The notes beneath the pieces are model-generated. The model had not been told where the DNA came from. It searched no databases and saw nothing but the letters and a program-made list of their open reading frames with translations. The translations under genes were made by a program, and so were the position numbers. A stretch of DNA of 64,000 bases from Magnetococcales bacterium (GTDB taxonomy: Bacteria; Pseudomonadota; Magnetococcia; Magnetococcales; Magnetaquicoccaceae): the NCBI GenBank assembly GCA_015231755.1, contig JADGAZ010000009.1:88130-152129 (forward strand), written 5' to 3'. Shown in pieces: positions 51,507-59,857 of the stretch (positions within the stretch are counted from its first letter, which is position 1; each line of letters opens with the position of its first letter).

Positions 51507-51865
51507 CCCAGGGATGTGGAAAGTGTTCTGTGTGGTCTGGGAAAGGTGTCTTTCTGTCTGAATTGTTGGGTTGTGCCACGATCACGCAGAAGAATTGATG
51601 TCTTGTACTGGTGTTCTTTTCTCGTGCCGAGTCTTTAATCCGAATATATATCAATCAGATCATTAAATTATTGTGAATGGTTGACTGGCATGATCAATCA
51701 ATTGATTTTGTTATGGCATTAAATCTGCATTAATTCTCAGTAACATTAAGTGGATTACAGTGTGGTTGCATTGGATCCTGGTGCAACGAACTCTGAATCA
51801 ACGGTGTCCATTTTGGCAACGGTGCTTGCTGCACCGATTGCATCAACCTGACCAAGGATCACACC

Positions 51866-52390
51866 ATGAATATGCCCATACCCAAATTCGCTGTTGCCAT
51901 TTATGACGAACACAACCAAGCAGAAGCCGCCGTGAAGGAGTTGCAACACGCCGGATTCGACATGAAGAAAATTTCGATCATCGGTCGGGAATACCAGATG
52001 GAGGAACACGTGATTGGTTTCCTGAATGCCGGTGATCGCGCAATGATCTTCGGCAAGTTGGGCGCATTGTGGGGCGGATTGATGGGGATTTTGTTCGGAT
52101 CTTCGATGTTGTTTGTCCCGGTGTTGGGCCATTTGGTCATTCTTGGTCCGATTGCGGCCACCATCTTTGGCGGTCTGGAGGGCGCGGCAGTGGTCGGTGG
52201 CGTCAGTGCCTTTGTCAGTGTGATGTTTTCATTGGGGATTCCTAAGGACTCGGTGCTGCGCTATGAAACCGCGTTGAAGGCAGATAAATTTATGCTCGTC
52301 GTGCATGGCGGCGAGCAGGATATCTTCCGTGCGCGGGAACTGCTGGAGACTTCGGGTATGTCCGCGTTTGACCATCACAGCACAACCTGA
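51866..52390 (+). CDS. YflT/GSP17M-like domain protein with glycine-zipper membrane segment
   Basis: The 174-residue protein has an N-terminal alpha/beta domain (about 8-50: FAVAIYDEHNQAEAAVKELQHAGFDMKKISIIGRE) like the YflT/DUF1269 stress proteins, then a Gly-rich hydrophobic part (about 65-130: GKLGALWGGLMGILFGSS ... GGLEGAAVVGGVSAF) and a C-terminal repeat of the first fold (KFMLVVHGGEQDIFRARELLETSG). Such proteins are membrane-associated and often stress-linked; the function is not defined. ATG 51866 follows AAGGA. Coding GC is lower than in neighbours, and with the next two genes it forms an accessory, envelope-stress-looking block. Confidence 0.7.
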   Translation: MNMPIPKFAVAIYDEHNQAEAAVKELQHAGFDMKKISIIGREYQMEEHVIGFLNAGDRAMIFGKLGALWGGLMGILFGSSMLFVPVLGHLVILGPIAATIFGGLEGAAVVGGVSAFVSVMFSLGIPKDSVLRYETALKADKFMLVVHGGEQDIFRARELLETSGMSAFDHHSTT

Positions 52391-52577
52391 TCTTTTGAAG
52401 AGTAATCTTGAGTCGCAATCCAAGACTTCGGAAGGATATCATGTTCTGCTTCCCTTCGTGCCTTTATTCGGCTTCCGAGACAAACAACTTTAATTCTCTT
52501 TGGATTGAACGTTTTGGTAGAAACGATCGCCTGAGAGTATGAAATACACGTTTTGTTTACGTCAGGAGATCTTTGTC

Positions 52578-52892
52578 ATGAAGAAGATAGGTAAATTTGC
52601 AACAGCGTTTTTCTGTGCCGTTTCGATGCTGTACATGGTCGGCTGTGCTTCCACAGTGACACAAGAAGGAACCGGAGAATATTTTGATGATAGCGTCATC
52701 ACGGCCAAAGTGAAGGCTGCCATACTCGATCATCCTATGCTGAAAGTCGCTGAAATCAACGTCGAAACTTTCAAGGGAGTAGTTCAACTGAGTGGCTTCG
52801 TGAGTTCACAGGCCGAAGCGAGAAAAGCGATTACTGTGGCACGTGGCGTAGGCGGTGTGTCATCCGTCAAGAACGATATGCGTATCAAATAA
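52578..52892 (+). CDS. BON-domain lipoprotein
   Basis: The 104-residue protein has a lipoprotein signal (lipobox LYMVGCAS, C23) and one BON domain (about 38-104: DDSVITAKVKAAILDHPMLKVAEINVETFKGVVQLSGFVSS ... GVSSVKNDMRIK). BON domains, as in OsmY, bind phospholipids and appear in envelope-stress proteins. ATG 52578 follows AGGAG; an in-frame ATG 13 codons earlier would spoil the signal. The lipoprotein probably sits in the outer or inner membrane facing the periplasm. Confidence 0.85.
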   Translation: MKKIGKFATAFFCAVSMLYMVGCASTVTQEGTGEYFDDSVITAKVKAAILDHPMLKVAEINVETFKGVVQLSGFVSSQAEARKAITVARGVGGVSSVKNDMRIK

Positions 52893-53062
52893 GAGGTTCT
52901 TCGCTGTTTCACGTCGGCAGGGTGCGGTTCAACTTGCCCCCCGATGAGGCGGGCCATCTTGTCTGCCCTGTCTGGTGAGAGGGGCCAGAACCGCAAGAAA
53001 ACCGGCCTGCTCGATACCAAGAAAATCATCCATCATTCACTTTTGAATCGCGAGGAATTATC

Positions 53063-53740
53063 ATGAAAAATCCAAGATATGCAAGCAGCATCACGCTGGT
53101 CGTGGGCTTGCTTTTCGTTTTGAGCCTCTCGGCATGCGTGACGACTACACAACAACAACAGCAGCAGCAAGAAGAAGGATGGATGGCCGATAATGGTTAC
53201 ATCCAATGGCATCCTCAAGTCGGCAAACAGGTTCTCTCCACCATGGGAACCCAGTGCTACTTTTGTCAGAAAGCCAAAGACGCCCCTGTTGTCAGCGACA
53301 ACGTGCCAGTCCAGCCGCCCAGTGCCCCAGATCCCGTCATCAAAGAAAACCATAAATGTCCAAACCCCCCGTATGGTGCTCAAGTCGATGCCGACGGATG
53401 CTGGATTCTGAAGAATCTTCATTTCAAATTCGACAAATCGGACATTGATCCCAAGGCCTACCCGGTTCTGGACGAAGTGGTCACGGTGTTGAGCAACACA
53501 AGAAACGCCAATGTGTTGATAGAAATTCATGGCCATACGGATAGTACCGGCACTGTTGTCTACAATGATGACTTGGCCAGGAGACGCGCCACTGCCGTAC
53601 TGAACTACCTGCTCAAACATGGCGTTGACACACAACGACTGACTGCGGTCGGCTTCGGACTTCACAACCCCATCGCCCCCAACGACACCAAAGAGGGTCG
53701 GGCGCTTAACCGGCGGGTGGAGTTGAAACCAGAAATGTGA
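53063..53740 (+). CDS. OmpA-family lipoprotein with a CxxC segment
   Basis: The 225-residue protein has a lipoprotein signal with C25 (LSLSAC), a run of seven Gln, a spacer with C65-x2-C68 (GTQCYFCQKAK), and a C-terminal OmpA peptidoglycan-binding domain (about 115-225: LHFKFDKSDIDPKAYPVLDE, IEIHGHTDSTGTVVYNDDLARRRA, NRRVELKPEM). It should tether the outer membrane to peptidoglycan. The CxxC lacks the His of a c-heme motif. ATG 53063 follows GAGGAA. It is close downstream of the BON lipoprotein and shares its lower GC. Confidence 0.85.
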   Translation: MKNPRYASSITLVVGLLFVLSLSACVTTTQQQQQQQEEGWMADNGYIQWHPQVGKQVLSTMGTQCYFCQKAKDAPVVSDNVPVQPPSAPDPVIKENHKCPNPPYGAQVDADGCWILKNLHFKFDKSDIDPKAYPVLDEVVTVLSNTRNANVLIEIHGHTDSTGTVVYNDDLARRRATAVLNYLLKHGVDTQRLTAVGFGLHNPIAPNDTKEGRALNRRVELKPEM

Positions 53741-54026
53741 TTTTTTGTAAAGGGTCACCGGGAGGGGGATCAGGGCAAGCGCATTTGGAATTTGCTTGAC
53801 ATCCAGGCAAAGGCTTGTCAGGGAGACCAGGGGATTCACTCTATTACTTTCGATCATTGATGAGCGATAGAGTGGATTCCATGGGAGAATTTACGATGTG
53901 TTTTCAAAGAGTGGGACGAACCGCGCACCGGTAATGCCGGACAACATGACCTGCTGGAACTCCTTGTGATCGCCTGAAACCACCGCGCACGGCAGAGGGC
54001 TTCTGGAGGGAGGTTAAAATATTCCC
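53741..54026. other. Intergenic region with a possible gene remnant
   Basis: Between the OmpA-like gene and the ars promoter I see no complete gene. On the minus strand, 53891-54013 reads as an uninterrupted C-terminal-like fragment ending VMLSGITGARFVPLFENTS and a stop, bounded upstream by a stop and lacking a start. I cannot name its family. It may be the tail of a lost gene. Confidence 0.3.
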
Positions 54027-54056
54027 TTGACTGAATATGTGGTGTTGGGTATATTC
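54027..54056 (+). promoter_or_regulatory. Promoter and dyad operator of the arsenic operon
   Basis: TTGACT (54027-54032), a 17-nt spacer, TATATT (54050-54055): a strong sigma70-type promoter. GAATAT (54033-54038) and ATATTC (54051-54056) form a dyad spanning the spacer and the -10; another ATATTC lies at 54019-54024. An operator in this place would block polymerase, as ArsR-type repressors do. Transcription would start near 54062, 58 nt before the first gene. Confidence 0.6.
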
Positions 54057-54119
54057 GTTTCAAAAGATATTGGAACGAACGATCCACCATTCATGCCAGG
54101 GTTCAAAGGGGAGACAGCC

Positions 54120-55136
54120 ATGACGGTTCGCGTGGGAATCAACGGTTTTGGTCGCATGGGGCGTTTGGGATTGCGGGCGGCCTGGGGGCGGTTGCCGGGA
54201 CTGGAGTTTGTCCATGTCAACGAAATTCTCGGGGACGCGGCCTGCGCGGCCCATTTGCTGAAGTATGATTCGGTCCACGGTCGCTGGGATCGGGAGGTCG
54301 TCGCCGATGGGGCGGGGATGGTGATCGATGGGCAGCGGTTGGGTTATTCCATGTCGGTGACTCCGGGAGGCGTGGACTGGAAAGGAATGGGCGTGGATCT
54401 GGTGCTGGAGTGTACGGGAAAATTCAAGACCATGGCCGCCATGCAGCCTTATTTCGAGCATGGGGTGAAAAAGGTGGTGGTGGCCTGCCCGGTCAAGGAG
54501 CCCCAGGCCCTGAATGTGGTGATGGGGGTCAACGATCACCTCTACGACCCGGCCCGCCACGATGTGGTCACGGCGGCTTCCTGCACCACCAACTGTCTGG
54601 CTCCGGTGGTCAAGGTGATCCTGGAGAAAATCGGCATCACCCGTGGTTCCATGACCACGATTCACAACATCACCAACACCCAGACCATCATCGATCTGGG
54701 TCACAAGGATCTGCGGCGCGCTCGCGCCAACTCCCTATCTCTCATTCCCACCTCCACCGGCTCGGCCAAGGCCATCACCCAGATTTTTCCGGAACTCACC
54801 GGCAAGATCAACGGCGTGGCGGTGCGGGTGCCGTTGCTCAACGCCTCTCTCACCGACATGGTTTTCGAGGTGCCCCGTCCCACCACCGTGGAGGAGATCA
54901 ACGGATTCCTCAAGGCCGCGGCGGCGGGTGAACTCCAAGGCATTCTGGGTTACGAGGAACTCCCCCTGGTCTCCATCGACTACAACAACGATACCCGTTC
55001 CTCCATTGTCGACGCCCTGTCCACCATGGTGATCGATCAGACCCACGTCAAGATCCTCTCCTGGTACGACAACGAGGTGGGCTACGCCAACCGTCTGGTG
55101 GAGTTGGCAGCCAAGGTCGCCGGGGGCATGGGCTGA
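54120..55136 (+). CDS. ArsJ-associated glyceraldehyde-3-phosphate dehydrogenase
   Basis: The 338-residue protein is a GAPDH with the Rossmann start [13 protein letters not shown] and catalytic Cys in [30 protein letters not shown] closes it. Sequence features ([26 protein letters not shown]) and the arsJ gene next door mark it as the arsenic-resistance paralog, which forms 1-arseno-3-phosphoglycerate from arsenate and glyceraldehyde 3-phosphate for export by ArsJ. ATG 54120 has GGGGAG upstream; the in-frame ATG at 54093 is less likely. It is the first gene of the operon. Confidence 0.9.
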   Translation: MTVRVGINGFGRMGRLGLRAAWGRLPGLEFVHVNEILGDAACAAHLLKYDSVHGRWDREVVADGAGMVIDGQRLGYSMSVTPGGVDWKGMGVDLVLECTGKFKTMAAMQPYFEHGVKKVVVACPVKEPQALNVVMGVNDHLYDPARHDVVTAASCTTNCLAPVVKVILEKIGITRGSMTTIHNITNTQTIIDLGHKDLRRARANSLSLIPTSTGSAKAITQIFPELTGKINGVAVRVPLLNASLTDMVFEVPRPTTVEEINGFLKAAAAGELQGILGYEELPLVSIDYNNDTRSSIVDALSTMVIDQTHVKILSWYDNEVGYANRLVELAAKVAGGMG

Positions 55137-55154
55137 TTATCGGCAGATCGGACG

Positions 55155-55171
55155 GGATCGATCATCGATCC
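55155..55171. repeat. Palindrome GGATCGAT-C-ATCGATCC between GAPDH and arsJ
   Basis: 8-bp perfect arms around one base, 19 nt after the GAPDH stop. No T-run follows. It may act as an intercistronic mRNA hairpin or a protein site. Confidence 0.4.
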
Positions 55172-55241
55172 GGGCGGATTTGGGGCAGGAGGGATTCCTG
55201 GCGCTTTTCCGCCCGTTTTTCCAGCCTTGGTGGGGGTTGAC

Positions 55242-56483
55242 GTGGAAAAAGAGACAGCGCCTGCAATGGGATTCAGGATTTACCTGATCATCACCCTGGC
55301 CTATTGGGCCTTCACCCTGACCGATGGGGCCATCCACATGCTGGTGGTGCTCCATTTTCACGCTTTGGGCTTCGCTCCGCTCAAGATCGCCATGTTGTTT
55401 CTTTTTTATGAGGTGTTTGGCATCCTGACCAACGGGGTGGGCGGCTGGGTCGCCGCGCGTATCGGTCTGAATCGCACCATGATCATCGGCGGATTTTTGC
55501 AGGTGTTCGCTTTGGGAATGCTGACCGTGGATCCCTCATGGTTGACCGTCGAATATGTGATGACCGCCATGGCCCTTTCGGGCATTGCCAAGGATCTCAA
55601 CAAAATGAGCGCCAAATCCAGCGTCAAGCTGGTGGCTCCCAAAGGCGAAAACGCCGAATCCCGTCTGTTCCGCTGGGTGGCGGTGCTGACCGGTTCCAAG
55701 AATACCCTGAAAGGCGCGGGATTCTTTCTCGGTGGTCTGTTGTTGTACACCATCGGCTTTCAACTGGCGCTTGCCTTCATGGCGGCGGGCTTGTGTCTGG
55801 TCTATTTGCTCACCTGGTGGGTGTTGCCCTCCGGGCTGGGAATGGGGAAATCCAAGGCGAAATTCTCCCAGCTTTTTTCCAAGTCGTCGGAGATCAATCT
55901 GCTTTCCGGAGCGCGCTTTTTTCTGTTTGGTTCCCGGGATGTCTGGTTTGTGGTGGGTTTGCCGGTCTTTCTCGCCTCGGTGACGGGTTGGAATCATCTG
56001 GAGGTGGGCGGCTTTCTCGCCTTGTGGGTGGTCTGTTACGGTTTTGTGCAGGCCGGTGCGCCGTTGTTGTTGGGAAAACATCCTCCCCAGGGCAGCAGCG
56101 CCCGCAACTGGGCCTTGCTGCTGGCCGCCTTTCCTGCCGGCATCGCTTTGGCTTTGGCCCAGGGTCTGAATCCCGCCTGGACGTTGATGATCGGCTTGTA
56201 TCTGTTCGGCGCGGTCTTCGCCATCAACTCTTCGGTTCACTCCTACCTGATTCTGGCCTATTCGGATCAGGACAAGGTGGCCATGAACGTGGGCTTTTAT
56301 TACATGGCCAACGCCGCCGGGCGTTTGACCGGTACCGTGCTGTCCGGCTGGGCCTATCAGACCCAGGGGTTGACCGGTTGTCTGTGGTGGTCCACCGGAT
56401 TTGTCCTGGCCGCCGGCCTGCTCTCCTGGTGGTTGCCGCCGGTGCCGGCGCAGGGGAAAGGCGTGATTGGGGCTGGGGAGTGA
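55242..56483 (+). CDS. arsJ: Organoarsenical efflux MFS transporter ArsJ
   Basis: The 413-residue protein has about 12 membrane helices and the ArsJ-specific N-terminus YLIITLAYWAFTLTDGAIHMLVVLHFHALGF plus the loop SGIAKDLNKMSAKSSVKLVAP. It exports 1-arseno-3-phosphoglycerate made by the GAPDH, which then breaks down outside to arsenate; together they give arsenate resistance without reduction. GTG 55242 with GGTGGGGG upstream gives the short leader typical of the family; ATG 55266 is the alternative. Confidence 0.92.
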   Translation: MEKETAPAMGFRIYLIITLAYWAFTLTDGAIHMLVVLHFHALGFAPLKIAMLFLFYEVFGILTNGVGGWVAARIGLNRTMIIGGFLQVFALGMLTVDPSWLTVEYVMTAMALSGIAKDLNKMSAKSSVKLVAPKGENAESRLFRWVAVLTGSKNTLKGAGFFLGGLLLYTIGFQLALAFMAAGLCLVYLLTWWVLPSGLGMGKSKAKFSQLFSKSSEINLLSGARFFLFGSRDVWFVVGLPVFLASVTGWNHLEVGGFLALWVVCYGFVQAGAPLLLGKHPPQGSSARNWALLLAAFPAGIALALAQGLNPAWTLMIGLYLFGAVFAINSSVHSYLILAYSDQDKVAMNVGFYYMANAAGRLTGTVLSGWAYQTQGLTGCLWWSTGFVLAAGLLSWWLPPVPAQGKGVIGAGE

Positions 56484-56538
56484 GGGGTCGAGAGGGGGGC
56501 GACATGGGCTGTCTTCTGATCTTTAACGAGTTGAAATC

Positions 56539-57618
56539 ATGAGTCAGTCATGCACAGTGGCCGTGCGGCGGGAAGCGGGCGCGTCGTTGGGATTTTTCGA
56601 GCGTCATTTGTCCTGGTGGGTGATGGCGTGCATTGGCATCGGAATCGGATTGGGTCACCGTTTTCCGGCGCCATTCCAGACCATCGGACGGATGGAAATC
56701 TCTCAGGTCAATCTGCCGGTGGCGTTGCTGATCTGGTTGATGATCGTGCCCATGCTGCTCAAGATCGATTTCGGGGCGTTGGGGCAGGTGCGGGAACATT
56801 GGAAGGGCATCGGGGTTACCCTGTTCATCAACTGGGGAGTCAAACCTTTTTCCATGGCCCTGTTGGGATGGATCTTCATCCGGCATCTGTTTTATGACTG
56901 GCTGCCCCCGGAGCAGATCGACTCCTATGTGGCCGGATTGATCATCCTGGCTGCGGCGCCTTGTACCGCCATGGTGTTTGTCTGGAGCAATCTGTCCGAT
57001 GGTGAACCCCATTTCACTTTGAGTCAGGTGGTTTTGAACGATTGGATCATGGTGGTGGCGTTCGCACCCATCGTGGGGTTTCTGCTGGGACTTTCCTCCA
57101 TCACCGTGCCTTGGCAGACCCTGATCCTGTCGGTGGTGATGTTCATCGTGATTCCGGTGATCCTGGCCCAGGTCTGGCGTCGCTGGTTGCTGGCTTCTGG
57201 CGGCGAGAAGGCCTTGAACCGGGTGCTGGCCCATTTGCATCCGGTTTCGTTGTCGGCCCTGTTGGTCACTCTGGTGCTGCTGTTCGGATTCCAGGGAGAG
57301 CCGATTCTGGCTCAGCCCCTGGTGATCGTGTTGCTGGCCATCCCGATTCTGGTGCAGGTCTACGGGAACGCCGGGCTGGCCTATTGGCTTTCCCGCCAGT
57401 TCGGCGTGGCCCATAACGTGGCCGCTCCGTCCGCGTTGATCGGAGCCAGCAATTTCTTTGAATTGGCGGTGGCCACGGCCATCGGGCTGTTTGGTTTCGA
57501 GTCGGGGGCGGCCTTGGCCACGGTGGTGGGGGTGCTGGTGGAGGTGCCGGTGATGCTGTCGGTGGTGCGGCTCACCCGGCGCACCAAGGGGTGGTACGAA
57601 AGAAAAAAAGTCGGGTGA
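56539..57618 (+). CDS. acr3: ACR3-family arsenite efflux permease
   Basis: The 359-residue, ten-helix permease has the ACR3 signatures VNLPVALLIWLMIVPMLLKIDF and LAAAPCTAMVFVWSNLSDG, whose Cys is needed for arsenite transport, and the conserved helix IGASNFFELAVATAIGLFG with its Glu. It expels As(III) using the proton motive force. With the GAPDH/ArsJ pair it covers both arsenate and arsenite. No arsR or arsC is found next to it in the window. ATG 56539 has a weak ribosome site, 55 nt after arsJ. Confidence 0.93.
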   Translation: MSQSCTVAVRREAGASLGFFERHLSWWVMACIGIGIGLGHRFPAPFQTIGRMEISQVNLPVALLIWLMIVPMLLKIDFGALGQVREHWKGIGVTLFINWGVKPFSMALLGWIFIRHLFYDWLPPEQIDSYVAGLIILAAAPCTAMVFVWSNLSDGEPHFTLSQVVLNDWIMVVAFAPIVGFLLGLSSITVPWQTLILSVVMFIVIPVILAQVWRRWLLASGGEKALNRVLAHLHPVSLSALLVTLVLLFGFQGEPILAQPLVIVLLAIPILVQVYGNAGLAYWLSRQFGVAHNVAAPSALIGASNFFELAVATAIGLFGFESGAALATVVGVLVEVPVMLSVVRLTRRTKGWYERKKVG

Positions 57619-57653
57619 GTCATTCAGTTTGCCATGCGGGGAGGGTGGCAAAC

Positions 57654-58313
57654 TCACCAGCGCTTCGGCACGAAATCCGGCGTGTTGGCCAGCTTGACGC
57701 TCTCCCCGGACTGGACGATCACGAACATTCCCTCGTTCATGGCGAATTGATCCACGTCGTTGTCGATGAGGATGCCGGCCACCGCGCCCATCACCGCGAC
57801 GCCTCCATCGCCTTCGTAGAATTCCTTGAACTCTTTGACCCGTTTCAAGTGGTCCCGGACATCCTCGGCGGTCAGACGGCTTTTCACCTCCACCAGCACG
57901 ACGCTGTTGGTGTTGTCCACCAGCAGGTCGATCTCCATGCGCCGGGTGCCATCCAGGCTTTTCGCCTTGACCCGGGGTGAAACCCGGTGTACCGGAATGC
58001 CCCGCTCGGCAAACAGGGTCTCGCAGGCCGGAGCCACGATCCCCTCGACGAATTCACCCCATCGGCTGCCCAGATTGCCCACTTGTATGGACACTTCCTT
58101 GATCTTGCGGTTGGTCTCCGCGTTCATCGCCCGGATCTCGCGGTCGGTTTCCTGGAATTTGCGGTCGGTTTCCTGGAATTTGCGGTCGGTCTCCGCGCTC
58201 ATTTCCCGGAGTTCCCGCAATTCCCGGTCGGTCACTTGTCTGCGTTCCCGGTCCTCGCGGACCATCTCCTGGAACATTCCCCAGACATCATTAAAGGTGA
58301 CGGCTTGTGTCAT
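57654..58313 (-). CDS. Coiled-coil protein with PD-(D/E)xK nuclease-like domain (DUF3782 type)
   Basis: The 219-residue protein begins with a charged coiled coil (about 15-75) holding a 7-residue repeat DRKFQET. The C-terminal domain has the nuclease-fold pattern: an upstream Glu, Asp in RRMEIDLLVDN and E-V-K in VVLVEVKSRLTAEDV. Related DUF3782 proteins occur in many copies in filamentous and sulfur bacteria; whether they cut DNA is not established. ATG 58313 follows GGGAGC. The gene stands alone, convergent with acr3. Confidence 0.75.
   Translation of the reverse strand: MTQAVTFNDVWGMFQEMVREDRERRQVTDRELRELREMSAETDRKFQETDRKFQETDREIRAMNAETNRKIKEVSIQVGNLGSRWGEFVEGIVAPACETLFAERGIPVHRVSPRVKAKSLDGTRRMEIDLLVDNTNSVVLVEVKSRLTAEDVRDHLKRVKEFKEFYEGDGGVAVMGAVAGILIDNDVDQFAMNEGMFVIVQSGESVKLANTPDFVPKRW
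58141..58182 (-). repeat. 21-bp tandem repeat inside the coiled-coil gene
   Basis: Two identical 21-bp units (58141-58161 and 58162-58182), flanked by further partial copies, encode the heptads of the DRKFQET coiled coil. The exact DNA identity implies recent slippage, so the coiled-coil length may vary between strains. Confidence 0.7.
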
Positions 58314-58418
58314 CGCTGGGCTCCCTTTTTTTCAAAGTCGAGGCATCATGGATCACAGCATATCTTGTTGGCGGAGACGATGGAAGAGCCTTGTTTGTAT
58401 CCGAACGCTGCCTGGGTG

Positions 58419-59624
58419 TCAGCTTCCGAACGCCTGGTCCACCGCCGCCACCAGGGAGGGATCCACGCCGCCCCCTTTGACCAGATCCTGAAGAATCTCC
58501 ATGGTGCGGGTGTGGGGCAGGGCGGCGCGGTAGGGTCGTTCTTCGGTCAGGGCCTGATAGATGTCCAGTACCGACAGCAGTCGGGACCAGGTATCCAATT
58601 GATTCGCTCCCATGCCCAGGGGATAGCCATCTCCGGTGAGTTTTTCGTGGTGGTTGGAAGCCCACTCGGTGATGGATTCCAGTCCGGGAATGAGTTCCAG
58701 GCATTGGCGGGTGAAATAGGTGTGTTCCATCATTTTGGCCCGTTCGGCGGGGTCGAGTTTGCCGGGTTTGTCCAGGATGGCGTTGGGCATGGCCAGTTTG
58801 CCCACGTCGTGGAGGGCGGCGGCGATGCGCAGTTGGAGAGCGGTCTCCGGGTCCGCGCCGAGAAAGGCGGCCATGCGGGCGGTTTTTTCCTCCAGGCCGC
58901 TGGAGTGGCTGTGGGTGAAACGGGATTTGGAGTCGATGATCTGACAGAATACCCGGGAAATATCCAGAATGCCTTGCCAGGTGGTTTCGATGGTGAATTC
59001 GGGCATGGTGCGACCGATGGCCCGGTCGAGAAATGGCGCCCGCAGGTCCAGCCAGAAGGCGGTCGGGGCGCTGACATGACGGAACGCCTCCACCAGTTCC
59101 GGGGAGAAGTGTTTGCCGCTCCGGGAGTCGAGGAAGTCGAGGGCCAGTTCCCGTTTGCCGATCACCGGTTCCCCGAGTTGCAACTTGAGGTCGGTATAGT
59201 CCGCCAGGGCGACGATTTGGGCCATCAGGGGGATGGCATGGCCTTTCAGGCCGAAAAAGCCCGAGCCGTCCCAGTGTTCATGGTGGTAGAGGATCACCTG
59301 TCGGGCATCGCTTTGAAATGGGAACAAAGCCACGTTGCGTTCGCCGATTTCGCAATGGACCGGCATATCCTCCACCTGACGCAAACGATCCCGCAGGGTG
59401 TCGCTGCGGGTCAGGTTCTCTTCGGCCAGTCCGTTGTCGTGGAGCACGGCAAAGGCGGCGATGTCGAACACTTCGGCTTCGCTGAGTCCCAGGGCACGGG
59501 CCAGACGCATGGAAATCAGGGCGACCCGTCCTCCGTGGTGGGTGGTCACGCCGAGCAACTCGCTTTCCACGCAGTCGATGGCCATGGACAGACCTAACAG
59601 ATAACGATTGAGATTGAACCTCAT
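58419..59624 (-). CDS. Protein with tandem HD domains, second one a full HD-GYP (c-di-GMP phosphodiesterase)
   Basis: The 401-residue protein repeats the HD fold. The C-terminal half is a canonical HD-GYP domain (AALHDVGKLAMPNAILDKPGKL, MMEHTYFTRQCLE, SNHHEKLTGDGYPLGM). The N-terminal half has an HD pair (FAVLHDNGLAEENL) and YHHEHWDGSGFFG, in which GYP is changed, so it may be regulatory or less active. The protein should hydrolyse c-di-GMP, opposing the two GGDEF proteins of this window. There is no receiver or membrane part. ATG 59624, or the GTG just before it, is the start. Confidence 0.85.
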   Translation of the reverse strand: MRFNLNRYLLGLSMAIDCVESELLGVTTHHGGRVALISMRLARALGLSEAEVFDIAAFAVLHDNGLAEENLTRSDTLRDRLRQVEDMPVHCEIGERNVALFPFQSDARQVILYHHEHWDGSGFFGLKGHAIPLMAQIVALADYTDLKLQLGEPVIGKRELALDFLDSRSGKHFSPELVEAFRHVSAPTAFWLDLRAPFLDRAIGRTMPEFTIETTWQGILDISRVFCQIIDSKSRFTHSHSSGLEEKTARMAAFLGADPETALQLRIAAALHDVGKLAMPNAILDKPGKLDPAERAKMMEHTYFTRQCLELIPGLESITEWASNHHEKLTGDGYPLGMGANQLDTWSRLLSVLDIYQALTEERPYRAALPHTRTMEILQDLVKGGGVDPSLVAAVDQAFGS

Positions 59625-59724
59625 CACGGGGTATGGCTCCCACCTACGGGTTGAAATGGGACGAGGTGTAATCCTTTCATTCCGACTCTGTCAAGCGGTG
59701 ATTGGTTCCGTTTTTTTCCAAGCC

Positions 59725-59780
59725 TCTTCATGAAACCATCATCCATTATTCATCCATTCTTCACATCGGTTGTCTAGGAT
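59725..59780 (+). promoter_or_regulatory. Pho-box-like array and -10 upstream of pstS
   Basis: TTCAT, ATCAT, TTCAT and TTCAC begin at 59727, 59738, 59749 and 59760, exactly 11 bp apart, in 7-mers such as TCTTCAT and TATTCAT that resemble the PhoB half-site CTGTCAT. A -10-like TAGGAT lies at 59775-59780, at the distance seen when a Pho box replaces the -35. The gene downstream is a phosphate-binding protein, which makes PhoB control likely. Confidence 0.65.
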
Positions 59781-59857
59781 GATTTCCAACGGCCAGCCAA
59801 TTCCCAAATGGCCATTCATGGTCAACCCATTGCACGGACATTGTAAAGATAAAACCT

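Larger units (their letters stand above)
51126..51865. other. Long low-GC intergenic region with repeats, no supported gene
   Basis: About 740 nt with several dyads and direct repeats (listed separately) and falling GC content. The only longish frame continues from the deacetylase region to 51561 and has no start or composition to support it. The 3' part (51600-51860) is strongly AT-rich and includes TTGATTGATCA-like short palindromes, plausibly promoter sequence for the next gene. It reads like decayed mobile or repeat DNA. Confidence 0.5.

Noticed and set aside
51091..51561. A 156-codon open frame after the deacetylase
   Set aside because: It starts inside the deacetylase gene, runs through both direct-repeat copies and dyads, and shows no family resemblance.
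53265..53282. A c-type heme site in the OmpA-like lipoprotein
   Set aside because: The CYFC motif is followed by QK, not His, so it is not CxxCH.
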